This document shows positions 1-6,344 of a stretch of DNA of 7,900 nucleotides, one piece after another. A program made the translations under genes and the position numbers. The DNA is taken from assembly GCA_035503615.1 (NCBI GenBank), contig DATJTI010000001.1, forward strand, positions 1-7,900. The letters run 5' to 3'. The number at the start of each line of letters is the position of its first letter. The first letter of the stretch is position 1. Below the pieces are notes generated by a model, which worked only from the letters and a program-made list of their open reading frames with translations, had not been told where the DNA came from and searched no databases. The DNA comes from AP-15 sp035503615 (lineage in GTDB: Bacteria > Pseudomonadota > Alphaproteobacteria > ATCC43930 > CGMCC-115725).

Positions 1-261
1 GTCGTTCCAGGCGCGATCGAGATGTGCGGCAAACAGCTCGAAACCGCGGCGGGCGATATCGGCGATCAGCGCATCGCGGTCGCGGAAATGGCGGTAGGGT
101 GCGGCCGAGCTGACCCCGGCGGAGCGCGCCGCATCGGCAAAAGTGAACCCGGCCGGTCCCTTCTTGGCGATCAGATCGAGTGCTGCCTCGATCAGCGCCT
201 CGCGCAGATTGCCGTGGTGATAGCCGCGGCGTCCATCCGGACCCCGCCCAGACCAGCTCAT
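1..261 (-). CDS. TetR/AcrR-family transcriptional repressor, N-terminal part (cut by window edge)
   Basis: The reverse strand encodes 87 residues from an ATG at 261-259 and is still open at base 1, so the ligand-binding domain is missing. After a short basic lead (RRGYHHGNLREAL, residues 11-23) comes helix 1. The TetR DNA-binding core follows at about residues 38-60 and ends in the family hallmark AAPYRHFRDRDAL (53-65). TetR proteins bind palindromic operators as dimers and release DNA when a ligand binds the C-terminal domain. ATG 261 is the first possible start: the frame upstream has no ATG, GTG or TTG before it meets a TGA inside the repeat array. The start codon lies inside the last 17-base repeat. 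The dehydrogenase lies upstream on the same strand, and the divergently transcribed RND pump beyond it is a plausible target by analogy with AcrR-type regulators. That target is inferred; autoregulation is equally possible. Confidence 0.9.
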   Translation of the reverse strand, partial: MSWSGRGPDGRRGYHHGNLREALIEAALDLIAKKGPAGFTFADAARSAGVSSAAPYRHFRDRDALIADIARRGFELFAAHLDRAWND

Positions 262-338
262 TGGCCTGCCCAGCTCATCAGCCTGCCCAGCTCATCAGCC
301 TGCCCAGCTCATCAGCCTGCCCAGTTCATCGGCCCGGC
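254..338 (-). repeat. Five 17-bp tandem repeats forming overlapping mini-ORFs before the TetR start
   Basis: On the plus strand the unit is cagctcatcagcctgcc. Three identical copies lie at 271-287, 288-304 and 305-321. They are flanked by diverged copies at 254-270 (two changes) and 322-338 (several changes). On the minus strand each copy carries an ATG. Because the unit is 17 bases long, each ATG opens a five-codon frame (M-S-W-A-G or M-N-W-A-G) whose TGA overlaps the next ATG as TGATG. The last mini-ORF (M-S-W-A-G-Q) ends at a TGA overlapping the TetR ATG as ATGA. No spacer sequence separates the copies, so this is not a CRISPR array. The repeats and overlaps are read directly; a regulatory role is inferred. 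Confidence 0.9.
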
Positions 339-349
339 CGCCCTTTGGC

Positions 350-395
350 CCGACCTGCTCGATCACCGGGCCAGACCGGGCAATCGAGCGATCGG
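350..395 (-). promoter_or_regulatory. Inverted repeat in the TetR upstream region (operator or leader hairpin candidate)
   Basis: Perfect 7-base arms GCTCGAT (357-363) and ATCGAGC (383-389) enclose 19 bases. Outer arms CCGA (350-353) and TCGG (392-395) extend the symmetry across a small interior mismatch. The enclosed bases contain a short direct repeat (ccggg twice). It lies between the dehydrogenase stop and the TetR start, so it could be an operator for TetR autoregulation or an RNA hairpin in the leader. It is not followed by a T-run on the minus strand, so it is not a typical intrinsic terminator. Confidence 0.4.
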
Positions 396-404
396 GCGGC
401 GACT

Positions 405-410
405 GTTATA
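405..410 (-). promoter_or_regulatory. Possible -10 element for TetR (weak)
   Basis: The reverse strand reads TATAAC, five of six matches to the sigma-70 -10 consensus and a rare AT-rich spot in this GC-rich gap. No recognisable -35 element lies 16-18 bases upstream. If used, transcription would start near 398 and the leader would contain the inverted repeat and the whole repeat array. The TetR gene might instead be read through from the dehydrogenase promoter. Confidence 0.2.
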
Positions 411-477
411 TCGGCCCGCAGCGACCGCCGGCCCCGGGCGCTGGGCCGACCCCAGCCGCCACCGCAGCGCGAGCGGT

Positions 478-1449
478 TCAGTCGCGCAGCTCGGGCACGA
501 TCCAGAACGGCTTCTGGCCGCGCGCGACCCGCTCGAAATTGTCGAACGCGTTGCGCCAGCGCTTCCAGTGATTGTCCCAGGTCGGGCCGGCGGCGTGCGG
601 GCTGAAGGTGATGTTCTTCAAGGTGAACAGCTCGTGGTCGGGCTTGGGCGGCTCCTCGACCATGACATCGAGCCCGGCGCCGAGGATCTTTTCGTCGCGC
701 AGCGCGTTGTAAAGCGCTTTCTCGTCCACGACCGGGCCGCGGCAGGTGTTGATCAGGATCGCGGTCGGCTTCATCGTCGCCAGCTCGCGCTCGCCGATCA
801 GGTTGTGTGTCGACAGATCGAGCGGCACGTGCAGGGTCACGATATCCGATGTCTTCAGCAGCTCGGTGAACAGCGCGAACCGCACGCCCAGCGCGTCTTC
901 CTGGTCGGTCGTCAGCCGGTTGATGTCGTAATACTGGATACGCATGTCGAAGGCGCGGGCCCGGCGGGCGACCTTTTTGCCGATATTGCCGAGACCGATG
1001 ATGCCGAGCGTCTTGTCTTCGAGCTCATAGAGTTTGGTCGCGTTGAAATCGTTGCCGCGCCAGCGTCCGGACGACACCCCTTCATGCGCCCAGATCAGCT
1101 TGCGGCTGACCGCCAGCATCAGCATCATCGCGTGCTCGGCGACCGCGGTCGAATTGGCGCCGCCATTGTTGCAGATCGGCACTCCCGCGGCGCGAGCCGC
1201 CTCGAGGTCGTAAGTGTTGTAGCCGGCGCTCAAGGTCTGGATGATGCGCAATTTTGGCGCGCGTTGATAAAAATCGGGGCCGTGCGGAAATTGCCCGCCG
1301 CCGATATAGTACTCGGTATCCTTCAATATATCATAGAACTCCGGGCGGCCATGCGAGGCCATGACCAGTTCCCAGCCGGGTGAAAGCAGGTCATACGCGA
1401 TCTGCAGCGTTTCCTCGGAGTGAGTGGCAGGGGTCAGGATGCGGGGCAT
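478..1449 (-). CDS. NAD-dependent D-isomer-specific 2-hydroxyacid dehydrogenase
   Basis: The product has 323 residues, the normal length for a single-domain-pair member without an ACT domain. These cytoplasmic enzymes interconvert 2-oxoacids and D-2-hydroxyacids (glyoxylate, hydroxypyruvate, phosphoglycerate and others) using NAD(P)H. The nucleotide-binding Rossmann motif GLGNIG is at 152-157, with an acidic residue (D175 in YYDINR) at the end of the next strand, favouring NAD over NADP. The catalytic set expected from the family is present: R237 (NTCRGPVVDE), E266 (EEPP) and H285 (SPHAAGPT). I chose the ATG at 1449 because an AGGAG sits six bases before it and homologous sequence begins there. 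A longer reading from 1701 would add an implausible, low-complexity, family-unlike N terminus. The gene diverges from the RND pump and lies upstream of TetR. The substrate cannot be read from the sequence. Confidence 0.93.
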   Translation of the reverse strand: MPRILTPATHSEETLQIAYDLLSPGWELVMASHGRPEFYDILKDTEYYIGGGQFPHGPDFYQRAPKLRIIQTLSAGYNTYDLEAARAAGVPICNNGGANSTAVAEHAMMLMLAVSRKLIWAHEGVSSGRWRGNDFNATKLYELEDKTLGIIGLGNIGKKVARRARAFDMRIQYYDINRLTTDQEDALGVRFALFTELLKTSDIVTLHVPLDLSTHNLIGERELATMKPTAILINTCRGPVVDEKALYNALRDEKILGAGLDVMVEEPPKPDHELFTLKNITFSPHAAGPTWDNHWKRWRNAFDNFERVARGQKPFWIVPELRD

Positions 1450-1455
1450 CGGCGT

Positions 1456-1460
1456 CTCCT
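1456..1460 (-). promoter_or_regulatory. Ribosome binding site of the dehydrogenase
   Basis: The reverse strand reads AGGAG followed by six bases (ACGCCG) and then ATG. It is the best Shine-Dalgarno match in the window and decides the 1449 start over upstream in-frame candidates. Confidence 0.8.
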
Positions 1461-1501
1461 GTTGGGCGGGATCGTCGCGCAAGGTTGAACCATGGGCCGC
1501 C

Positions 1502-1530
1502 ATCGTAGCGACTGCGCCGGGCAAGACCAA
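1502..1530 (-). promoter_or_regulatory. Candidate sigma-70 promoter for the dehydrogenase
   Basis: On the reverse strand TTGGTC (1530-1525) is separated by exactly 17 bases from TACGAT (1507-1502). This predicts transcription from about 1495 and a leader of roughly 45 bases containing the AGGAG site. The -35 box matches consensus only in TTG and the -10 matches four of six positions, so this is a reasonable candidate and not a certain promoter. Confidence 0.4.
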
Positions 1531-1800
1531 AGCGCAAAACACCGAAGAGCGAGGCCGTGCCGGCGGAAAACCACCAAACAGAAGAGCCGGGAAGCCGCGC
1601 CGGGGAGCCGATTGCCGCCCCTTCGAGAGGGCAAAGGCGAGAGCCGCGTCTGCCTGTTGCTGGCAGGCGTCACCGGCCGATCCGGCATCGCTCTGCGGCA
1701 CTCGCGCCGTCGGGGCGCGCCGTGGCGCGGCACCCAGGATGCTCGTGTCGTGGGCGCAGAGCGCACCTCGTAAGCGCCAACATTGCCCCGGTGCGGGTCA
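1531..1800. other. Divergent intergenic stretch with no supported gene
   Basis: This is most of the 432-base gap between the dehydrogenase and the pump operon. Open frames cross it on both strands, but their translations are arginine-, proline- and alanine-rich, as expected from random GC-rich DNA, and none has a convincing ribosome binding site or recognisable motif. No tRNA-like or strong terminator-like structure is seen. A purine-rich plus-strand patch near 1560-1650 is less GC-rich than its surroundings but has no readable function. Confidence 0.5.
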
Positions 1801-1839
1801 CTGGCCAAGGCGGCGGCCGCTACCATATAAGGCGGCCAG
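1801..1839 (+). promoter_or_regulatory. Candidate pump-operon promoter with nested inverted repeats (possible operator)
   Basis: A TATAAG (1826-1831) lies in the 11-base loop between perfect arms GGCCGC (1815-1820) and GCGGCC (1832-1837). A second pair, CTGGCC (1801-1806) and GGCCAG (1834-1839), encloses it. Used as a -10, it would give a start near 1838 and a leader of about 44 bases before the adaptor ATG. No good -35 is present, as expected for an activated promoter, but also for a chance match. A palindrome around a -10 is where a TetR-type repressor would bind. Such short GC-rich palindromes can arise by chance. Confidence 0.3.
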
Positions 1840-1881
1840 GCCGGACAACGACCGGCCGCCAGCAAACTGCCGGGGATCGCG

Positions 1882-3189
1882 ATGGGCTGCCAGGGTTCGG
1901 CAACGGCGCGTCTGTGCCTGCGGCTCGCGCTGTCCGCTCTTATTGCGCCGGGCGCGCTCGCCATCAGCGCACGGGCGCAGCCCGCACCCGGCACGCCGCC
2001 CGCGGTTGGCGTGGTGCGCGCGACACCCGAAGCGGTCACCCAAACCAACGAGTTCATCGGCCGCATCCAGGCGGTCGGGCGGGTCAGCCTGGTGGCGCGG
2101 GTCACCGCGTTTCTCGAAAAGCGGCTGTTTGTCGAAGGCGACGAGGTCAAGGAGGGCCAGCTTCTCTACCAGCTCGAACAGGGACCGTTTCAGGCCCAGG
2201 TCGATTACAGCAAGGCCACCGTGGCGCAGCTCGAGGCGCAGCACCGCAATGCCGAGCTGACCCTCGAACGCGCGCAATACCTGGTCAAGACCGTGGCCGG
2301 CCAGCAATCGAAGGTGGACCAGGCGCTGGCCGATGAGCGCTCGCTCGCCGCCCAGATCGCCGGCGCCCAGGCGCAGCTCCGACAGGCCGAGATCAATCTC
2401 GGCTACACCCGGATCTGGGCGCCGATCAACGGCAAGATCAGCCGCACCGCGGTCACCGAAGGCAATGTCGTGTCGCCGACCAGCGGGACGCTGGCGACAC
2501 TGGTCAGCCAGGACCCGGAATATGTGATCTTCCCGATCTCGTTGCGCACCGGGCTCGAACTGCGCGACCGCTACGCCAAGATCGGCGGCTACCGGGCGGT
2601 GGTGATCCGGCTGCGGCTGCCGACCGGAAAGATCTACGACCAGGTCGGGCGGCTCGATTACGTCTCGCCGACCGTCGCCGAAACCACCGATACCGTGACA
2701 TTGCGCGGTGTCATCGCGAACCCGGTGCTGCCCGGGCTCAAGGCCGGCGACCCCGGCTCGCGCGAGCTGACCGACGGCGAATTCGTCACCGTGCTGCTGC
2801 AAGGGGTGCGGCCGGTGTCGGTGCTGGCGATCCCGCGCGCCGCAGTGCTGGCCGATCAGCAGGGCGACTATGTCTATGTGCTCGATGCGCAGGACCGGGC
2901 GCGGATCCGCCGCATCGAGCTCGGCCAGTCGACACCGTCGACCGCGGTCGTCAGCAAGGGGCTTACCGCCGGCGAGCTGGTCATCTCCGAGGGGTTGCAG
3001 CGAGTCCGGCCGGGTGCGGTGGTTTCGCCCGGACCAGCCACCCCGGCGCCCGCGCTGCCGCCAGAAATCGGCAGCGGCGGAGAGACCGGCACCGGTTCCA
3101 CCGCTGCCAGCGCCGCGAGCGGAGCCGGCACGAGTGGCGCGGCCGACACCAGTGGCAGGGCCGCGGGTGCCGCCAAGGCCGGCCGATGA
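1882..3189 (+). CDS. RND efflux pump periplasmic adaptor (membrane fusion protein, HlyD/AcrA type)
   Basis: The 435-residue protein links an RND exporter to an outer-membrane channel. Residues 1-32 are a Sec signal peptide (basic start, hydrophobic LALSALIAPGALA at 15-27, probable cleavage ARA|QP after 32). The only nearby cysteines are at 3 and 12, before the hydrophobic core, so there is no lipobox. The two lipoyl half-domains are at about 68-99 (VEGDEVKEGQLLYQLE) and 175-211 (APINGKISRTAVTEGNVV). They flank an alpha-helical hairpin rich in A/Q/E/L at about 100-172. The beta-barrel (212-305) and membrane-proximal domain (310-382, VLAIPRAAVL) follow. The last 50 or so residues are an unusual Ala/Gly/Ser/Thr/Pro tail. 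ATG 1882 is preceded by GGGGA five bases upstream and begins the signal peptide. The stop overlaps the exporter start as ATGA. Confidence 0.95.
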   Translation: MGCQGSATARLCLRLALSALIAPGALAISARAQPAPGTPPAVGVVRATPEAVTQTNEFIGRIQAVGRVSLVARVTAFLEKRLFVEGDEVKEGQLLYQLEQGPFQAQVDYSKATVAQLEAQHRNAELTLERAQYLVKTVAGQQSKVDQALADERSLAAQIAGAQAQLRQAEINLGYTRIWAPINGKISRTAVTEGNVVSPTSGTLATLVSQDPEYVIFPISLRTGLELRDRYAKIGGYRAVVIRLRLPTGKIYDQVGRLDYVSPTVAETTDTVTLRGVIANPVLPGLKAGDPGSRELTDGEFVTVLLQGVRPVSVLAIPRAAVLADQQGDYVYVLDAQDRARIRRIELGQSTPSTAVVSKGLTAGELVISEGLQRVRPGAVVSPGPATPAPALPPEIGSGGETGTGSTAASAASGAGTSGAADTSGRAAGAAKAGR

Positions 3190-6100
3190 TCTCGGCGGTC
3201 TTTGTCGACCGGCCGCGGCTGGCGATCGTCATCGCGCTGGTGATCACGATCGCCGGCCTGTTGGCGCTCGTCCGCATCCCGGTCGCGCAGTTTCCCGATA
3301 TCGTGCCGCCGCAGGTCCAGGTTTCGGCGAGCTTCCCCGGTGCCTCGGCCGCGGTCGTCGAGGCGAGCGTCGCCCAGCCGATCGAGGCGCAGGTCGTCGG
3401 CGTCGACAAGATGATCTACATGAAGTCGACGAGCGGCAATGACGGCAGCTACAACCTGACGGTCAGCTTCGCGCTCGGCAGCGACCCCGACATCGACACG
3501 GTCAATGTCAACAACCGGGTGCAGACCGCCCTCGCCCAGCTGCCGCCCGAAGTCCAGCTCGAAGGGCTGACGGTTCAGAAGAAATCGTCGGCGGTGCTGC
3601 AATTCATCATGCTCTACAGCAAGAGCGGCAAATACGATCCGCTGTTCATCACCAATTACGCGATCATCAACGTGCTCGACGTGCTGTCGCGCACCCCCGG
3701 GGTCGGCCAGGCGCGCATCTTTGGCGCGCTCAACTATTCGATGCGGATCTGGTTTGATACAAGGCGCCTCGACAATCTGCAGCTGACTCCGGCCGACGTG
3801 ATCGCCGCGATCCAGGCGCAGAACGTCGTCGCCCCGGTCGGTCGCATCGGCGCGCGGCCGATCGGCCACTCTCAGCAGTTCCAGATGAACATCCAAACCG
3901 AGGGCCGGCTGACGACGCCGCAGCAATTCGGCAACATCGTGCTGCGCGCCAACCCCGATGGCTCGTTGTTGCGGGTGCGCGACGTCGCACGGGTCGAGCT
4001 TGGCGCCCAGAACGAAGACATCGAAGGCCGTCTGAACGGCCGCCCGGCGGTCGCGATCGGCATCTATCTGTCGCCCGGCGCCAACGCGGTGGAGACCGCA
4101 AAGCTGGTGCGGGCAAACCTCGAGCGGCTGAGCCAGCGCTTCCCGCCGGGCCTCGAATACCTGGTTAATTACGATACGACCACGTTTGTCTACGACACGA
4201 TCCACGACGTGCTGATCACCCTCGGCATCGCCTTTGCGCTGGTCGTGATCGTCGTCTTTCTGTTTCTCGGCACGTTGCGCGCCACGGTGATCCCGGCGAT
4301 CGCGGTACCGGTCAGCGTCATCGGCAGCTTCGCGGTGCTGCTGGCGATGGGCTATTCGGCGAATACGATCTCGCTTCTGGCGATGGTGCTGGCGATCGGC
4401 ATCCTCGTCGATGACGCGATCGTCGTCGTCGAAAATGTCGAACGCGTCATGGAGGAGGAGCCGGGACTGTCGCCGCAGGCTGCAACCAAGAAGGCGATGG
4501 CCGAGATCACCGCGCCGATCATCGCGATCACGCTGGTGCTGTTTTCGGTGTTCGTGCCGATCGCCTTCATCCCCGGGGTTTCGGGGACGCTGTTTCGCCA
4601 GTTCGCGGTGACGATCAGCGTCGCGATGGCGATCTCAGCGCTGAATGCGCTGACCCTGTCGCCGGCGCTGTGCGCGATGTTCCTGCGCCATGGCGGCAAG
4701 CGGCGCGGCCCGATGGGCTGGGTCCTGCGGCGGATCGACAATATCCGCGACGGCTATGCCAGGATCGTCCGCCGGCTGGTGCGGATCTCGGCCGTTGGCA
4801 TCGTCGTGATCCTGGCCAGCGCCGCGGTGATCTGGGCGATGTGGCGGCACACCCCGACCGGGTTTCTGCCCGAAGAGGATCAGGGCGCGTTCTTTATCGC
4901 GGTACAGTTGCCCGACGGCGCCTCGGTGTCGCGCACCAGCGATGCGGTGCGCCAGATCGAGACCCGGCTGCGGTCGCTGCCGCAGGTCCAAAACATCTTC
5001 GCGATCATCGGCTTCTCGATCATCGACGGGGTCAACGAGCCGAACGCCGCTTTTATCGTGCCGACCTTGAAACCATTCGCCGACCGGGTGGGTGCCGCCA
5101 ATTCGGCGCAGGCGCTGATCGGCCGGGTATTCGCCGCAGGCCGCCAGATCCGCACCGCGACGGTGATCCCGTTCAACCTGCCGCCGATCATCGGCCTCTC
5201 CACCACCGGCGGGTTCGAATACGAGCTTGAAGGGCTCGAAGGCCAGGACCCGGCGGTGATGAACAGCGTCATGCAGGGGCTGCTCGCTGCCGCCAACCAG
5301 GACCCGCACCTCACCCGCGTGTTCTCGACCTTCACTGCCAGCAACCCGTCGATCTACCTCGATATCGACCGCGCCAAGGCACAGGCGCTGGGCCTCGCCA
5401 TGACCGATGTATTCGGTGCGCTGCAGGCCACGCTGGGCGGTGTCTATATCAACAATTTCAACCTGTTTGGCCGGGTCTGGCAGGTCAATATCGAAGGCGA
5501 GCCGGCCGGCCGGCGCGATGTCGCCTCGCTGTGGCAGATCTACATCCGCAACAAATACGGCAAGGACGTGCCGCTGCGCTCGATCGCCAATGCGCGCATC
5601 ATCGTCGGGCCGCAGGTGATCACCCGCTACAACAACTATCGCGCGATCCCGATCCAGGGCAGCCCGGCGCCGGGCTATTCGTCGGGCACCGCACTCGCCG
5701 CAATGGCCCAGGTGTCGCAGCGCACATTGCCTTCGGGCTATGGCTATGAATGGACCGGGACCGCCTACCAGGAAGTGGCCGCGGCGGGGCAAACCGGGGC
5801 AGTGCTCGGTCTTGCCGTGCTGTTCGCGTTCCTGTTTCTGGTCGGCCTCTATGAGAGCTGGGTGATCCCTCTGCCGGTGCTGCTATCGGTGCCGGTCGGC
5901 GTGATGGGGGCCTTCATCGGCATCTGGGCGTGGCACCTGTCGCTCGATCTTTATGCCGAGATCGGTCTCGTCGTGCTGATCGCGATGGCGGCGAAGAACG
6001 GCATCCTGATCGTCGAATTCGCCAAGGACCAGCGCGAACAGGGCAAGGACATCCGCGAGGCGGCCGTGCTCGGCGCGCAGATGCGGTTTCGCGCGGTCAT

Positions 6101-6344
6101 GATGACCTCGTTCGCCTTCATCCTCGGGGTCTATCCGCTGGTCGTCGCGACCGGTGCCGCCGAGATCAGCCGACACGATGTCGGCACCCCGGTCTTCGCC
6201 GGAATGATCGCGGCGAGTGCCATCGGGCTGTTCGTGATCCCGCTGCTCTACGTCACGTTCCAGACTTTGCGCGAGCGCAGCAGCACCTGGTTTCGCCGCC
6301 GCCCCCGCTCGGACCGGCCACCCGAGCCCGGCCGGGCCGATTAG
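3186..6344 (+). CDS. RND multidrug efflux transporter, inner-membrane subunit (HAE1/AcrB type)
   Basis: The 1052-residue protein, close to the length of AcrB, is a proton-driven exporter that works as a trimer. Its ATG overlaps the adaptor TGA, so the two are translationally coupled. TM1 is at about 10-29, followed by the first porter loop. TM2-TM6 lie at about 340-500, TM7 at about 536-552, the second porter loop at about 560-865, and TM8-TM12 at about 870-1025. The proton-relay residues known from AcrB are all present: D409 and D410 (GILVDDAIVVVENVERVM), K937 (AMAAKNGILIVEFAKD), R967 and T974 (MRFRAVMMTSFAFILG). The pump therefore looks functional. The typical HAE1 stretches VDKMIYMKSTSGNDGSY and VNVNNRVQ are also visible. 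Substrates cannot be predicted. No TolC/OprM-like gene follows, so the outer channel must come from elsewhere. The stop codon overlaps that of the convergent flavoprotein gene. Confidence 0.97.
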   Translation: MISAVFVDRPRLAIVIALVITIAGLLALVRIPVAQFPDIVPPQVQVSASFPGASAAVVEASVAQPIEAQVVGVDKMIYMKSTSGNDGSYNLTVSFALGSDPDIDTVNVNNRVQTALAQLPPEVQLEGLTVQKKSSAVLQFIMLYSKSGKYDPLFITNYAIINVLDVLSRTPGVGQARIFGALNYSMRIWFDTRRLDNLQLTPADVIAAIQAQNVVAPVGRIGARPIGHSQQFQMNIQTEGRLTTPQQFGNIVLRANPDGSLLRVRDVARVELGAQNEDIEGRLNGRPAVAIGIYLSPGANAVETAKLVRANLERLSQRFPPGLEYLVNYDTTTFVYDTIHDVLITLGIAFALVVIVVFLFLGTLRATVIPAIAVPVSVIGSFAVLLAMGYSANTISLLAMVLAIGILVDDAIVVVENVERVMEEEPGLSPQAATKKAMAEITAPIIAITLVLFSVFVPIAFIPGVSGTLFRQFAVTISVAMAISALNALTLSPALCAMFLRHGGKRRGPMGWVLRRIDNIRDGYARIVRRLVRISAVGIVVILASAAVIWAMWRHTPTGFLPEEDQGAFFIAVQLPDGASVSRTSDAVRQIETRLRSLPQVQNIFAIIGFSIIDGVNEPNAAFIVPTLKPFADRVGAANSAQALIGRVFAAGRQIRTATVIPFNLPPIIGLSTTGGFEYELEGLEGQDPAVMNSVMQGLLAAANQDPHLTRVFSTFTASNPSIYLDIDRAKAQALGLAMTDVFGALQATLGGVYINNFNLFGRVWQVNIEGEPAGRRDVASLWQIYIRNKYGKDVPLRSIANARIIVGPQVITRYNNYRAIPIQGSPAPGYSSGTALAAMAQVSQRTLPSGYGYEWTGTAYQEVAAAGQTGAVLGLAVLFAFLFLVGLYESWVIPLPVLLSVPVGVMGAFIGIWAWHLSLDLYAEIGLVVLIAMAAKNGILIVEFAKDQREQGKDIREAAVLGAQMRFRAVMMTSFAFILGVYPLVVATGAAEISRHDVGTPVFAGMIAASAIGLFVIPLLYVTFQTLRERSSTWFRRRPRSDRPPEPGRAD

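Noticed and set aside
254..338. CRISPR array
   Set aside because: The copies are contiguous 17-mers with no spacers, so they are plain tandem repeats.
430..447. Intrinsic terminator after the dehydrogenase (GGCCC/GGGCC stem)
   Set aside because: The stem is only five base pairs and no T-run follows on the minus strand; GC-rich DNA yields many such pairs.
22..1383. Long plus-strand open frame (453 codons)
   Set aside because: It is antisense to the TetR fragment and to the dehydrogenase, both of which have clear motifs. Its translation has none and it runs through the tandem repeats; long antisense frames are expected in GC-rich DNA.
1450..1701. N-terminal extension of the dehydrogenase to an ATG at 1701
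   Set aside because: The extension has no family similarity, while the ATG at 1449 has an ideal AGGAG site and begins at the usual N terminus.
1882..1977. Lipoprotein signal on the adaptor
   Set aside because: Cysteines at residues 3 and 12 precede the hydrophobic core and no L-x-x-C lipobox follows it; a Sec signal with ARA|Q cleavage fits better.
1424..2336. Plus-strand open frames crossing the divergent intergenic region into the adaptor gene
   Set aside because: Translations are Arg/Pro/Ala-rich with no motif, and they overlap the adaptor in the wrong frame. No ribosome binding site was seen.
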